NCBI GenBank assembly: GCA_030686995.1
Contig: CM060687.1
Span: forward strand, 168,688,090 to 168,752,089
Source of the DNA: Artemisia argyi
Taxonomy: Eukaryota > Streptophyta > Magnoliopsida > Asterales > Asteraceae
Direction: 5' to 3'
Length of the DNA stretch: 64,000 nucleotides
A program made the position numbers and the translations under genes. The number at the start of each line of letters is the position of its first letter. The stretch's first letter is position 1. The notes below the pieces were generated by a model, which saw nothing but the letters and a program-made list of their open reading frames with translations, was not told the origin of the DNA and did not search any database. Shown here in pieces: positions 43,817-57,199 of this stretch.

Positions 43817-45501
43817 GAGTCAAAAGAATTTCCATAGACGGAGAAATCGTCCATGAACACTTCCATGGTTTTTTCAATCATATCGGAGAAAATGGCCATC
43901 ATACACCGTTGAAACGTGCCTGGAGCGTTACATAAGCCAAAGGGCATTCTACGATAGGCAAACGTTCCATACGGGCAAGTAAACGTGGTCTTTTCTTGAT
44001 CCTGGGGATCAATGGGAATTTGAAAGTACCCAGAAAAGCCATCCAGAAAACAATAGAACTCATTTCCCGCTAATCGTTCAATCATTTGGTTCATAAAAGG
44101 GAGCGGGAAATGGTCTTTACGTGTTGCATCATTCAACTTGTGGTAGTCGATACAAACTCTCCATCCGGTCACAAGTCGAGTCGATATAAGCTCATTATCA
44201 TCATTTTTCACAACAGTGATTACGCCCTTCTTTGGGACACAATGAACCAGGCTAACCCATGAACTATCCGAGATCGGATAAATCATTCCAGCGTCAAGAA
44301 GTTTAAGAACTTCCTTTTTGATCACTTCATGGATTTGTGGATTAACCCGTCGTTGTTGTTGGACGGAAACTTTGTGATTATCTTCAAGTAGAATCTTATG
44401 AGTGCAAAATCGAGGGTCGATTCCCTTAATGTCGGATATTTGCCAAGCAATCGCGCTTTTATGCTTCCGAAGCACATCTAAGAATCGTGTCTTCTCCTCA
44501 TCTTTTAAGCCTTTTGATATTATAACGGGCAGTTTATCATTTATTTCCAAGTATGCGTATTCGAGATGAGGAGGCAAATCCTTCAGCTCGAGCTCTGGAG
44601 GATTCTCTATTGACGGCTTAACTTCTTTTACGTCTGCCATTTTTAGGTCCATCGGAGGGGAAGAAACAATTGGGTTTTCATTTAACAATTTCTCAATTAA
44701 TAAAACATCCCCCTCCGGATCAAAGTTAGAATTATCAATTTCCGGTGAAACTGAATCATTTGAAAGACAAGCATTAATTTCTTCCCAAGCGAGATCACTT
44801 CCCTCAAACGGAGTGAGGGAAGGGGAAGAATCGGAGACGATTGGTTCAAAAGAAGGAGTGGGATTGCCACTCGAAGCATTGTCGGTGAAACCAAGAAGTT
44901 CTTGAGAATACTCCTCCGTAGCTTCATCAATAACATCAATACGGTTGACGGAAGAAACATCGTAATCGGAGGAGTATCTCGCGGTTTGGTTTAGATTGAA
45001 AGTAACGGCTTCATTTCCCACATGTAAGGTAATCTCCTCGTCATAAACATCAATTAAAGCATGACCGGTCCTTAGGAATCCTCTCCCGAGAATGAGAGGA
45101 ACCCGTGGATCGGCATCGAAATCAACAACCACAAAATCCGCAGGGAAATTGAATTTCCCAACATTGACAAAAATATCCTCAGCTATGCCAATTGGACGAG
45201 ACGTAGATCTATCGGCAAGCTCGAGGGTCATAAGCGTCGGTGTCAAGTTAGGAAGAGACAACTTTTTCCAAATCGATAATGGCATTAGGTTAATGCTAGC
45301 ACCAAGATCGGCCAAGGCGAAGCATTGAACCATACCCGGAAAATTGCACGGTATAAGAAACTTGCCAGGGTCTTCAAGCTTTTCGGGTAGCTTTTTAAGA
45401 AGAACCGCTGAGCAATTCTCATTCATTTGAGTCTTTGACATTTCAAAAAGCTTTTCCTTATTATTCAAAAGTCCTTTAAGCATTGAAGCAAATTTTGGCA
45501 T
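43786..45501 (-). pseudogene. Athila protease and reverse transcriptase
   Basis: An ORF of 571 codons. The protease segment near the N-terminus contains ALADLGASINLMPLSIW (active-site D.GAS) and ILGRGFL. An acidic connector precedes the reverse transcriptase (WRVCIDYHKLNDATRKDHFP, YCFLDGFSGYFQIPI, RRMPFGLCNAPGTFQ, and the catalytic VFMDDFSVYG). It would copy element RNA into DNA. The N-terminal side is disrupted by a frame change near 45490 and the C-terminal side by the deletion near 43800. Confidence 0.88.
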
Positions 45502-46096
45502 CCGCGAGACTTATATCAAAGTGTAACTCTTGAAAAATCTGATAGAACTTTTCCATTTGGTTTTTAGCCTTCTCGCTGTGCTTTTGTTCGTTTAAGCGTG
45601 ACGGATATGGCAACTTTGTTTTAACCGGTGTTTCCTTTTCAGTTTCATTAACAACTTTTTCCTTTCCTTTTGACGTCGGGACCACCAGAGGTTGGATGTC
45701 TTCGGTCCTTCCATTATTAATAGGAATTTCTGTATCCGTTGTCACCTCAGGTTCACGGGCGACTACCTTGGGAGGTAGAGAAGAAGAGGTAGTCGGAGCC
45801 GTCGGTCCATCATAAGTAACACCACTCCTTGTTATGATCGCTTTTGCATCGCCCCTCGGGTTAGCGATCGTGTTGCTTGGCAACGTTCCAGAGCCCGAGG
45901 GTCGATCATTTAAACGCTTGTTAAGATCCTTAATTTGAGTCGCAAATAACTTTGTTGTTTCCTCTTGTTTAGCTATTAAAGCTTGTTAACTTTGAATCAA
46001 TTGCTTAATCAACTCATCCGTGGGTGACGGATTTGGAATAACACCTTGACTTTGATTATTGAAATTTTGCCCACGGTTTTGAAAATTGCCATTGTT
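45476..46096 (-). pseudogene. Athila gag C-terminus / gag-protease linker, broken
   Basis: It continues gag past its stop and contains in-frame stops near 46097 and 45987. The open part, 45883-45476 (GDAKAIITRSGVTYDGP..., LPYPSRLNEQ, KFYQIFQELHFDIS), is the low-complexity linker that normally joins gag to protease. Confidence 0.7.
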
Positions 46097-47464
46097 CTAA
46101 TTTCCATGATTAAAGTTTCCATGATTATTATTCTGAAAATTGTTCCCTTGAGGCGGGCCTTGGTGGTAATTTCCCCGGTTTTGATTTTGTTGAAAATTCT
46201 GATTTTGTCCTTGAAAACCATTATTTCCGTGGTTTTGATTTTGATTGTTATTGAATTGATGATTACGATTTTGCACATTATTGTTCTGATTCACTTGATT
46301 TGGTTGATTAAACCCGGGTGGTCCAAGGTAATTGTCGGAATGGTAGCTGAGGAGATTACGGTCTCCTTGAGGTTGTGGGTAACCGTTGCCACCCATATTT
46401 GCAGTATACACGTTCTCTTGAGCAAAGCCACCGGAGGCTGGGCACTCAAGGTATGAATGTGGACCACCACAAGTCTCACAAACGGTATTAACCATATTAA
46501 CTTGCGTGTTCTTAACTTGATTCAGCATCATTTGATACATTCTTAACATAGCCGTCGACAAATCATCAAGTTTCTTATTCATGACGGCTAACTCGGGATT
46601 AGAAGAAGAAGAAGAGTTTAGAGTCGCAGTCGATCTTATTGGATCATTCCTCTCGGCTGAGGAATCCCAATAGTTGTAATGGGCCGTCATATTCTCGATT
46701 AGCTCGTAACAATCCTCAGGACGACGTTTCATGAAAGTACCCCCAGCTGCAGCATTGATCGTGTCCCGATGTTGTAAAGTCAAACCATTATAAAAAGTAT
46801 CAATGATAGTAACGAGAAGCATGTTATGGTTTGGACAACGATCAATGGCAAGCTTGTAACGTTCCCAAGCCTCGAATAAAGACTCATCGGGAAGTTGTCG
46901 AAAATTGCTAATATCGTTCCTCAACTTCGTCACCATCGATGGTGGAAAATACTTCGCCAGGAACTTAGATACCATTTCATTGAAAGTATGAATCGAGTTC
47001 CTGGGAAGACGATCAAACCAAGCGGTGGCATGATGTGTTAGAGAATAGGGGAAAAGAGAGAGACAGAGGGCATCATCGGAGACCCCATTTTGTTTCATAT
47101 TTTGGGTGACGGTTAAAAATTTGTCGAGATGCTTGTTTGTATCGTCACCCGGTAATCCGTGAAATTGGCACGAATTTTGGACTTGTTGTATCATGTGGTG
47201 CTTAAGTCCAAAATCCGTAGCATCAATATTTATAGGGGCAATCGGGCCACCTCTACCATGCATTGTAGGTTGGCACAGCTCCTCCATCATTCGGAGATCG
47301 GGAGCCGGCACGTGTTGGTGATCATCTCCACCCACCGGAGGGTGTTGATTATTCGGATCCATTTCCACAACGTTAGGGAAATGGACACGGTGTGTGTGTC
47401 GAATTACCCTCTCGGGGTTTGACAAAGGTGATATAAGACTCTCAAAAGAAGAGCGGGTGTGCAT
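46097..47464 (-). CDS. Athila gag
   Basis: An ORF of 455 codons. The capsid-like retrotrans_gag region is clear (LSLFPYSLTHHATAWFDRLP, FLAKYFPPSMVTKLRNDI, ESLFEAWERYKLAIDRCPNH). A zinc-knuckle-like CETCGGPHSYLECP and an Asn/Gln-rich tail (NQNQNHGNNGFQGQNQN) follow, ending at a premature TAG. Gag would assemble virus-like particles in the cytoplasm. The start is the first ATG (47464-47462), about 490 nt downstream of the primer-binding site on the minus strand. Confidence 0.88.
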   Translation of the reverse strand: MHTRSSFESLISPLSNPERVIRHTHRVHFPNVVEMDPNNQHPPVGGDDHQHVPAPDLRMMEELCQPTMHGRGGPIAPINIDATDFGLKHHMIQQVQNSCQFHGLPGDDTNKHLDKFLTVTQNMKQNGVSDDALCLSLFPYSLTHHATAWFDRLPRNSIHTFNEMVSKFLAKYFPPSMVTKLRNDISNFRQLPDESLFEAWERYKLAIDRCPNHNMLLVTIIDTFYNGLTLQHRDTINAAAGGTFMKRRPEDCYELIENMTAHYNYWDSSAERNDPIRSTATLNSSSSSNPELAVMNKKLDDLSTAMLRMYQMMLNQVKNTQVNMVNTVCETCGGPHSYLECPASGGFAQENVYTANMGGNGYPQPQGDRNLLSYHSDNYLGPPGFNQPNQVNQNNNVQNRNHQFNNNQNQNHGNNGFQGQNQNFQQNQNRGNYHQGPPQGNNFQNNNHGNFNHGN

Positions 47465-47936
47465 ACACCAAAAGCAAAATGAAAAAGAAAAAGAAAAAGG
47501 AAAATCTTTTTGTTTTTATTATTTATTATTTTTTTTTCAAAAACTTTTTATTTCTTTTGTTTTTCTTTTCTTAAAACGTCTTAGCTTAAAAACCACTCGC
47601 GACGGAATGGGAGAGAAGAATGAATCTCTCTTCAGCTAGCAATTTAATGTCTTAGCTTCCGTATTTCCCGCTTAATCGGTTGTAGTAATTGAAATAATCC
47701 GATAAACAACTAATTTCACGTTTTTGTTATATTGTGAGACTTATTTGGTTTACAACGCCCTCCCTTCCACGGCAGAGTCGAGGCTGTAACTTTATTATTT
47801 TTTTGGTATTTTTGTAAACACTTTAGGAAAAGTGTTTTGAATTTTTTAATTTTTATAGAAATATATATACAAAGTAGAGGAAGGCTTAACAAAACACAAT
47901 TTTTCAAAACAATATTCAAAAACTCACTTCAAGCCT
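47465..47936 (-). other. Athila 5' leader
   Basis: The noncoding segment between primer-binding site and gag, where packaging signals are expected. The visible composition is AT-rich with a GAAAAAGAAAAAGAAAAAGG purine tract on the plus strand near 47480. Confidence 0.6.
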
Positions 47937-47954
47937 TCCCCGGCAGCGGCGCCA
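47937..47954 (-). promoter_or_regulatory. Athila primer-binding site (tRNA-Asp)
   Basis: On the minus strand TGGCGCCGCTGCCGGGGA lies just inside the 5' LTR. It is complementary to the 3' end of plant tRNA-Asp apart from one base. The typical Athila version is TGGCGCCGTTGCCGGGGA. Confidence 0.88.
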
Positions 47955-47959
47955 AAAAT

Positions 47960-50900
47960 TTATTGTGTGAAAATCAATCTTATTATAGTATAGTAGTATT
48001 ATATCGAAATGATCCGCGTGAAATACGGATCACCCGAGTCGTATCCAAGTGAAGGTGAATGGAATCAAGAATATTGATTCGTAAAAATCATGAATTGAGA
48101 AGTGAAAAAGTGAAAATTGCAATCAAGTAATTCAAGTATTCACAAACAAAGATGAAATATGCAAAGAGTACAAACTAGTTATGCACAAAAGTCTAAAACG
48201 TAAAAACGGAAATGCAACCGCGTTATTTAAAACGTAACTTTTATTGAAAAATGATCCTACAAACTTGAAATTATTTTCTAAAAATCTTAAACTACTAAAA
48301 AGAATTTTCAAAGAAAGAAAAATATTTTTTTGACTTTTCTATTATTTTCTATGAATTTATATTAATTTTTGTAATTTTAAATTAATTAAAAATGTAAGAA
48401 AATAGAAAAATAAGATGGAAAAAAGAAAATTTAATTATGAAAATTCTAAAATATTATAAAAGAATCTCTAAAAATATTTTTGTATTTTTCACAGCTTTTT
48501 CTGAATTTTTATGGATTTTTTGTTTATTAAAAACTATTTAAAAATGGATAAAATCAAAAGGAAATTAAGAAAAATACTAAATCTATTTAGAAAAATCTGG
48601 AAAAATTCCAGAAAATCAAAAATATTAAAAAGAACCCTGAGAAAAATTTTGGAAACAAATTGAACAGTAGAAGTGCTTTTTCTAATGAAACTGCTTATCA
48701 CAAGTTATTTTTAAGCACTTGTGAACAAAACTGAGTGTAACTTTGAAAACAGTAGAAATATGCTAATGAGTGCTCAAATATGCAAGATCAGATAAATAAA
48801 AGCTCAGAATCCAAAATAATACTCAATCAATTGAACAATCTTTAAGCATTAAGCTCATGAAATAAGTAGTATATAAGTAATCAGTATCCAGAGCCAAATC
48901 ACTATGCACAGAACCAACTCAAATAACAAATGATGCTCAGAAATTATCCCCAAACACAGATTCAATCACAATTACACAATTGCAGGCCTCCAAAACTCAA
49001 TCAGAACTCTGTCTCAAACAGCTTTAAGAACAAGCACAAAAAGCTCTTCTAATAAGCTCTAAATATCAAACAAGTGGGGGCAAATGAACACTAGCACTTC
49101 TGAGATCTCAAAACTCAAGATAAAGTAAATCTAATCCAATTATCTACCTTAATTGACACCTAGAAAGCTGACCTATTCTGATGCACAGAGGAATTTTAAG
49201 TCCAAACAATTGACTTCAGTTTATCTTTTCATTAAGCAAAAGTGTTCCAAATCAACTTTTTCCTTTTGAAAATACTTATCAGTCTTTCAAACTTCTAAAA
49301 TCAACAATCTACAAGTTATTTTATTAAGAAATAAAATCTAGAGATAGACTAGAAGTTTAGTCCAAAAACTGAATACCAAAACTTTTTTTGACTTTTTGAT
49401 TTAAAAATTACTTTGACTAATATGAGATTTAATAGCTAAATTCTAGTGCTAATTAGATTTATTCAGCTACACTTACACTATTTTAAGCTAACTCTAGTTA
49501 TATTCAAACTTATATCTAAAATATACTAACAGATTTCTTACTCTACTAACTATATAGATGAAATTTATTTAACTTTGACTATTATAAGACTACCTTACTA
49601 TTTTGATGAATTATTCCACTTCTATAACACTAACCTAATCTAAGTATGCTCAAATGACAGGAATCCAACAACATCAGCTATCAATTATGTGCAGATCCAA
49701 ACACACCTAATATATTGATTGAAATGCTACTACTCTATGACATGATCACACAGATCCACCAATCAAACAATAACACTACAAAATCACTAAACAACAGTTA
49801 CACAATCAACAATAAGATCCTAATTTAAACAACTCAACAACAACTCACATCCATATTAAAACAGTCACTTATTAAAGATATGTAAACTCAGAATCAATAA
49901 AGCTACAAGGATCTATGATCAACAAAGCTCAGTAACACAATCTTAAGCAACAATATCAGCAATAGATTTCTATGTAACAGTAACAGCTATGCAAATTTAA
50001 AACTCTACTCAGATCTAATCAACAAGTTAACTACTAACTTCAAACAAACTAAACTATGGATTTAAAACAACAATTATACTATAAGTCTAATGTAACAGTA
50101 ATCAAACACAAATGACAAACTAAATCAGATTCTAAACATACTCCAAACTGAGATTGGTTAAACATAATTTTACCAAATAAATCCCCCTCAACATGAACAG
50201 AGGGGGTTCCCTTTGCTTGCCTGTCTTTAGACAGGCTGAGACCTTCCCTGTTTGTCTCAACTTATCTCAGTAAACCACAACAATCATTGATTCTGATCCT
50301 TTGACCACAGTTGACCAATGCTCTATTTGATAAATTGAAATGAACTCAGCTAATGATCAAGCTAGAAAGCTTATCTAAGCTGATATATAAGCTACTGCAG
50401 CTTATTTAAAGACTATAAAAGCTAGTTTTAAACATTTTTTTTTTATTATTTTTTATATTTTTCTGTTTTTTATTTATTTTCTATATTTTCTTTTGAAAAC
50501 TATTTAGACAGTAAAATTATTCTAAGAGCTTAATGAGTTTATGAAAACCATTTGAAAACAGGATTTAAAACTTTGAGTAAATAATAAGCTATAATAATAT
50601 TGAATAACAATGTAACAGTAAAGACAAATTAATGAACTAAATGAGAATTTTATTAAAAGTAAAACTGAATTACAAAGTAAAAATTATAAAACTAAATTGA
50701 GTAAACAATTTGACAGCATAACACTACTCTAAATTCTACATACAGAAATGAGAGAATGGGACTCTATTTATAACCAAGGGTGAGAGGTTGGGTCTCAAAT
50801 GCCAAGCTGGCAATCCACAACTCCTTGTGCTTTCTCTCTTCTGATCATAGCCCTTAGATACGTTTTGTGCTTCTTTGATCATACCACAACCTTTGGATCA

Positions 50901-51715
50901 TAATTGTGAGGTGTCCATACCAATAAGGAGCTGCCACTTGTCCCAAATGTGTACAGACTCTCTGTCCTTGACAGAAGCGTTCTAGAAGGCGAATCCAAAG
51001 CTTGGTATGACGCATTCCCACCAATCCCACTCTGCCAAGTGTCTTTGATAACTCATATACTCTCTCTGACACGTACTGTGCATGTGAGGTGTGCTTCTGG
51101 AAGCTCTAATAAGTAACTAATCAGGGTTAATTGAAGTAGAGTGGACCAATTGACCATGAGTCAGTATCTAGGGTTCATGGGATGATTGAGTGTTCTGGGA
51201 ATTGGGGGAAAAGGGAAAAGCGGGATAATAATATTTTGACCCTTTTGACTTTTTTGACCATGTTATAATATTTTGACCGAGTATGGATGGGCTATGGGTA
51301 TTTGGATTGGGCTTTTGAATGTTATTTGGGCTTTGTGATTTTGGATAAGGCTTGGTAATAAACTTGGACTAGGCTTATTAGCGCAAATAATACAAGGACT
51401 AATTATGTAATTTGTTGAAATTCAAGGGCTGTTTCTGTCAACTTTTCAAAGTATAAATCAAGGACTAATTCTGCCAATCTTTAATACATGAAGGACTTAT
51501 GTTGACATTTAGATCCCAGGCTTCGACTTTTTGACCATCTCCCACTCTCGTGCCCGTTTTTCCGGTTTTTGCTTGACTTTTTGTCTTTTAGTGATAAATT
51601 CGTGCCTGCATATTCACAAACATAAAACACACAATTCTTTGGCATATTGTTAGCATAAGTAGTCTATTTGGGTCGGTATTTGGCCATAAAATGTTATGTG
51701 AATTAACACATACCA
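47960..51715 (-). mobile_element. Athila 5' LTR (right copy)
   Basis: About 3756 bp, matching 34100-37851 throughout. Its minus-strand 3' end reads CACACAATAA where the other LTR has CACGCAATCA, so the terminal CA has mutated. It is followed after a short spacer by the primer-binding site. Flanking GATAC lies at 51716-51720. Confidence 0.92.
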
Positions 51716-53240
51716 GATACCTATTTTGATTCCTAGCAAAAAACCAAACGGCCCTTAAAAATTTTTTTATCTCCACCTTCAATTAATAATTTAATATTCG
51801 CAAGGACCATCTCTAATAATTTATTTAGAGAGATGCTTTTGTGGAACCGTATTCTGGCAAGTCTTTTGAGATTCAACCAAAGTCTTTCTATTTGAAGCAG
51901 TGATTTGCACACATTTAATTTTTATTTGCGCACTCTATAGTAGAGACTATTAAAGCATATTATAAATAATGTATAACTGTATAATGCACTAAAAGAGTGT
52001 CCTTATAAATTTTGAAAGTGGGCAAATCATTTCCTATTTATTTAACACATCTCCAAGTCTCAACCCTTGACTATATATAGTATTTGTTTATTTATAGGCT
52101 TGATATTTTATACATATTATTATTTTATATGCCTCTAGACTTTGGAATATTACAGATCATTAGACTTCGAAGATTCTAAATTACAATGCATGCACATATA
52201 TAGTTTATGACACCATCTGCCATGTCTGGACTACAATGTATTAACATGTTCATGTTGAATGTATTTTCATGCTGTGTATATTTTTATAGATAAGTAATGT
52301 GATGCAAAAAATACAGGTGATAATTTGACATGTTATCTACGCTAACGATTGAATGTGCTCGCAACAAACCAGGTCGAAAAGCTTGAACTGCTCTCATTAG
52401 AAGAGGAATTATGATCATGCATATCAAGGTGTCTTAGTGTTGTTTTGAAACGTTTATGGTTCTTGTTAAAACTATTTGGTTATCTAATAGGTGTTAATTT
52501 GCTACAACGGGCATCGTTGCTAAAGGACGACACCCTACTTGACTTGAACCGAAGATCTAATCAATTTATTAATGTTGCAAAAGCAGAAGCACATCTCAGA
52601 ACGGTGGAGGATATTGATGCGGTGATGAAAGCTAAGAGATAATTAAAAAGAGTGAACGTTGTGGTGAAAAGTTAGAATGAATCAATCAATTCGATCAGGG
52701 GGTTAAAACTCTACATATGATTGTTTTTCTTATAAGATTTACAAATTGCGAAATAACTAGTTTAGCATAAAACAAATACAAAAACATAAAAACAACCACT
52801 GACACATAGTCACTAAATAACCAATTTGTAAGACCATCGACATCTATGTAAGTATGTAACATGGGCGATAAAGTCATTAAAAAAACATACAATTTAACAC
52901 CAAACAGCATGTAAACCACAAAATTCAGCAGCCACAAATATTAAAACAATTCAACTACAGCACCCAAATACATCACAAAAGTACCAAATATCTCCATTAA
53001 GGGACCAAGAGGATTAAAACACCAACTGATAGCAGCAAAAAACTCCGTAGCAACATGAAACAACTTCAAAACAGCAAACAGCGCCATAACAACACCAAAC
53101 AACGCCCTAAGTACTTATTTCAACTACGTATGCAGTTAGACCTTAGATTGGAGAATCGACTAAAGATGATTAATTAGGGATGAGGATATGGCTGTTTAAT
53201 ATGCAAAGGCAGTTAAAAAAATTGTTTATAAAGAAAGTTA
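51716..53240. other. Noncoding DNA between Athila and the hAT MITE
   Basis: AT-rich. A 65-codon open frame at 52445-52642 (LLKDDTLLDLNRRSNQFINV) is not recognised and may be a gene relic. The 52690-53110 stretch is rich in CA-type strings such as AACACCAAACAACGCC. Confidence 0.35.
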
Positions 53241-53248
53241 CTTGCATG

Positions 53249-53615
53249 AAGGGGTGTCATAAAACCCGACCCGAACCCGACCGGGTTCGGGTCAAGCCGG
53301 GTCGGGTCAAGTCGGGTCAAAAATCATATTCAGGTCAATCGGGCCAACCTGAATTGACCCGAGTTCTAAACAAGGTCGGTTCGGTATGTTTTTTAGCCTT
53401 GACCCGACCTGAACCCGAGTTGACCCAACTAAACTAAAACTTTACAATGTAAAAATACTCGGGTTGACCCCAAAACCGAGTTGACCCGACCCGAGTTCTA
53501 AACAGGGCCGGGTTCGGGTATATTTTTTGGAGGCTTGACCCGAGTTGACCCGACTTGACCCGACCCTACCCGAGTTGACCCGAACCCGGTCGGGTCAACC
53601 CGAATGATAGCCCTA
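53249..53615. mobile_element. hAT-type MITE built of GACCCG/CGGGTT repeats, copy B
   Basis: The ends AAGGGGTGTCAT and ATGATAGCCCTA match copy A (10403-10824). A perfect 8-bp target duplication CTTGCATG lies at 53241-53248 and 53616-53623. The interior is the same GACCCG/CGGGTT permutation sequence, about 55 bp shorter than copy A. Confidence 0.9.
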
Positions 53616-53623
53616 CTTGCATG

Positions 53624-55898
53624 GTAAAATTTAAACACATTATGCAATAGTTATTAAGATAGGTGTTTTTGGGCCTAATGCATTTTGGAGGGCCCAACAG
53701 TTAATGGGCCTAGTTATTGAAGGATTAACCAATTAGATAATTTTCTGGTTAACAAAAATCATGGTTAAATTGGCTTTTTCTATTTTTTTATTTTTTATTT
53801 TTATGGATTGTCCAAAGTTAAATGTTCTAATATATTTCTACAAGTTGATACGTTTTGCTTGAGGGGTCAATGTTAGGATTTGAGGATTATGGAAAAATTT
53901 GTTGTTTGGTATGTTTGTACGGATCTCATAAGTGAGGATGAGTATCAGATTTTGGTATGTGATAACCCCATCTACTTTTCTAACTTTTTGTTATATTTTC
54001 AATTTTAGTTGGGTCCATCTTTTACATCAATCATTCATATTTTATTTTATTTTATTTTCATTTTTACATTATAACATTTTTAAATTTATAATTATATTCA
54101 TTTATAACATATATAACATAATATTTTATCACAGCTTTTTCTCTCCTTACATAATTTAAAATCTATATTAAATTCAAATTCAAATTATAATCCATATCCA
54201 AATTCTAATCTTAAACTCATCTACAAACCAAACGGGGCTCTGACATATTAATTTCTACGACTGCATATTTTGATCATTTTTTTAGTCAACTAGATTTCTT
54301 TGAAAAGATATGCTGAAAGGGCAGTGTTTCGTTATAAGAGTTATTGTGTTTGACGATCAAATAATGTCCAAAGATCGCTTAAATCAAAAGAATCTCTTAT
54401 GTTATTTGACGAACACTTCGCCGAAGTTTACATATTATCTTTTATATAATAAAAGAATTACATCATTTCGGAGTGTTTTTGCAAATCCCTTCTCATTGGA
54501 AAAAAATTAGACCAATAGCAGAGCTCGATTTTGCCACATGAGCGAAATCGAGCAACGTGATTGGTCAATAAAAAGTCAAAATTAAATTGATTTTGGTCAA
54601 ACTTATTAAATTTAGTTGAGAAATTTGGTTAAGAAAAAAAGTCATAAAAATATAGGTGTCAAATTTAAGAAAACAAAAACTTAAAAAAAGAAGAAGTAAT
54701 TAATAAAACTTTAATGATTGAATTTTAAATAATTTATATAGTGTAAAGTGTAAAATTACAAGTTTCCATATTTTTTAATATTTTATAAAAAACACAAATT
54801 AACCCCTTACACTTTATACCCCCTATACTTTATAATATTAACTTTGTTTAAAATTACATGAATATTAGTATTAGTTTTTAGACTTTCATCCATTAAAATT
54901 ACAAAATTTGGTAAATATATGAATTAATTTTAATATACATTAAATATTTTTTTTAACTAATGTTACTTTTAAACTTTCAACCATTAGAATATTTTTTTGA
55001 ATAAGGACTCATGTTACTATTTAAAAGTTTAATTTATGCGTACACGGGTTTGAAATACAGCTAGATTATTAGTAACGGGAATATAAATATCAAATGGTAA
55101 GCACGATACTGTGATATGAAAATAAATATATGCGATTCTACTTATAACAACGACTCATTAAATTGTTATTTAAAATTTGTATATGGATATCCATAAAAAC
55201 ATTTTAAAAACTTTACGGGGCATATTTTAACTTCATCAACACTCATTATGTGCTACTAAATTCACACATTTTTTACAATATGATATCAATAGTTAAAGTT
55301 AAACAACAAAATCAACCACAACCTCAACATGTCTATTAGTTAAAAATGTTATACAAAGCTAATTATTAAAAGAGACAAACAAACACATGGGTTAGAAAGT
55401 CATTGTTTAATATAGAAGGTGTTTTCCTTAAATTATATAAAAAAATGCACGCATCACAATCCTTATTTGATAACAATCAACTCCTAAAAAAATAAAAATA
55501 AAAACTACGTAGATGATAACCTAACTTTATTCATTGACGTGATGTTTTATCCGAAAAAACGTAATAGTTAGCCGTTTTAAACGAATTAAAAGTATGCACA
55601 TGAGAATTATTCAGCAAGAATATATAGTTTTAATCAGGTTATTACATTACTATACTGCGATAATGTTATTTTGGTAATCACGGATGTGAGATACAACCAT
55701 TATTCTATACTTATGATTTATGTGTAAACCTCTTTTTGCTTTTGAATAGAATCCGAAGTAGACATCAACAGAACTTTGGCTTATGCCTTATATAGCTTAT
55801 AGAATTTAGTAACCTTTTTTTATTGTTTAACTTTTTTGTTATACACACCAACTTTTAGTAACTCTTTTTTATGTTTTATTGAAAACTTCTACACTTAA
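53624..55898. other. AT-rich noncoding DNA
   Basis: No ORF with recognisable content. A small inverted repeat, AGCTCGATTTTGCC...GCGAAATCGAGC, lies at about 54521-54553. Confidence 0.4.
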
Positions 55899-57199
55899 TG
55901 TGGAAAACTAGAAGGGGGGGGGGGTTGAATAGTTTTACGTCATTTTTAAATTTATAAACACAAGTTTGTTTTAAAAAGTTCGATTCTAGTTTATGTGAAC
56001 TCAATACTTTCACTATATGAACAATTGAATGGTAACTAACTAACAAAGCTAATATAGTAAAGATAAATAAATAAGTAATGAGAAGAGTTAGAAAGATCAA
56101 ACCACAACACAAGGATTTATAGTGGTTCGGCTACAAGGACTCCTTCCTTGTTCCTACTCCACTCCCCGAGTCACCTACTCGAGAGTTTTCTTCACTATGT
56201 CAACAAACTCCCTTTTGGCGGAGAAAACTTTACACACCAATTTACACACCACACAACTTCACAACTTGATCACAACTTCTACACACCTTCTTCACACCAA
56301 TATTCTACACACCAATCTTCTTCACAACTATCTTCTACACACCAATCTTCTACTTCACACTTATCTTCACAACTAGCCTACTTCACTACTTATAAACTTC
56401 TATTATCTACACAACTTCTATATTTTCTACACAATTAATCACAAGCACAACACAATATTCACAAATGAATATATATACACTATGCACAACTACTCTTTAA
56501 CACTTCTTGAACTTGGTTGTAGAAAGAGTGTTCTTCTTTTGCACTTTGGATGAGAATGGATGATGAGGGATTGAATCACTTGAAACAAGGATTAATATAC
56601 AAATGATCAAAGGGTTTTGGAGGATGTTTAGAGAGTTATAGATCTAAAAATTTCGTGCAAAAGGTGGGGCAAAATTCCAGAATTAAGGTGGTATTTATAA
56701 GAGAAGAATTCTGACAGTTTCTGGCAGAGGAGCGTGGCCGGCCCCCTTAAATCAAGGCCGGCCCCCTTAAAATTAAGGGGACCGCCCCTTATAATTAAGG
56801 GGGCCGCCCAGCTGTAACGGCCAGAACACTTGTCTTTTAGTGGAGAAAGTTTATTTGGTGAAAAACTAACTGATTTTGGTTAAATATTTGAAATCATATA
56901 TTTAGTATGATTAAAACATTTTTCTTTATTACCAAAAGTGTTTTTCAAAAAATATATAATATGTTTATATATTTAAATAAACTTTGTATTAGTTAATTAA
57001 ATATCCCTTTGATCATTAAATGTATTAAGCACATGTTTATCCATACCTTAAGTGATTAAGTTGGATATAGTGATATAAACTAGCTTAATACTTGTTTACG
57101 TAGTAATCTTACGATTGACGAGTTTACATTTTGTGATCGTCAAAATATAGAGATATCGAAAAATATAAATAACGTTTTCATACATTATTTATGTTAACA
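55899..57199 (-). mobile_element. SIRE 3' LTR, copy 2
   Basis: It begins TGTGGAAAACTAG and ends TTTATGTTAACA on the plus strand. CTCCCCCTTTTTGATG (polypurine complement) follows on the right. The minus-strand TATA box (TATAAATA) is at 56699-56692, with the palindromic module at 56736-56810 just upstream. The left flank is CTTAA (55894-55898). Confidence 0.9.
56736..56810 (-). promoter_or_regulatory. Palindromic module in SIRE LTR, copy 2
   Basis: GGCCGGCCCCCTTAAATC, a second GGCCGGCCCCCTTAA, then TTAAGGGGACCGCCCC and TTAAGGGGGCCGCCC: four half-sites able to pair as nested hairpins. Confidence 0.58.

Larger units (their letters stand above)
34100..51715 (-). mobile_element. Athila-type Ty3-gypsy retrotransposon, 17.6 kb, nearly complete
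   Basis: Minus-strand order: 5' LTR (51715-47960), tRNA-Asp primer-binding site, leader, gag, protease, reverse transcriptase, RNase H, integrase, a 2.1-kb noncoding segment, polypurine tract, 3' LTR (37851-34100). The flanks GATAT (34095-34099) and GATAC (51716-51720) fit a 5-bp target duplication with one change. A SIRE solo LTR interrupts the integrase. No env-like ORF lies between integrase and the 3' LTR. Confidence 0.9.

Noticed and set aside
52445..52642. 65-codon plus-strand ORF
   Set aside because: Non-repetitive composition, but no recognised family, promoter or neighbouring exons; kept only as a note in the intergenic entry.
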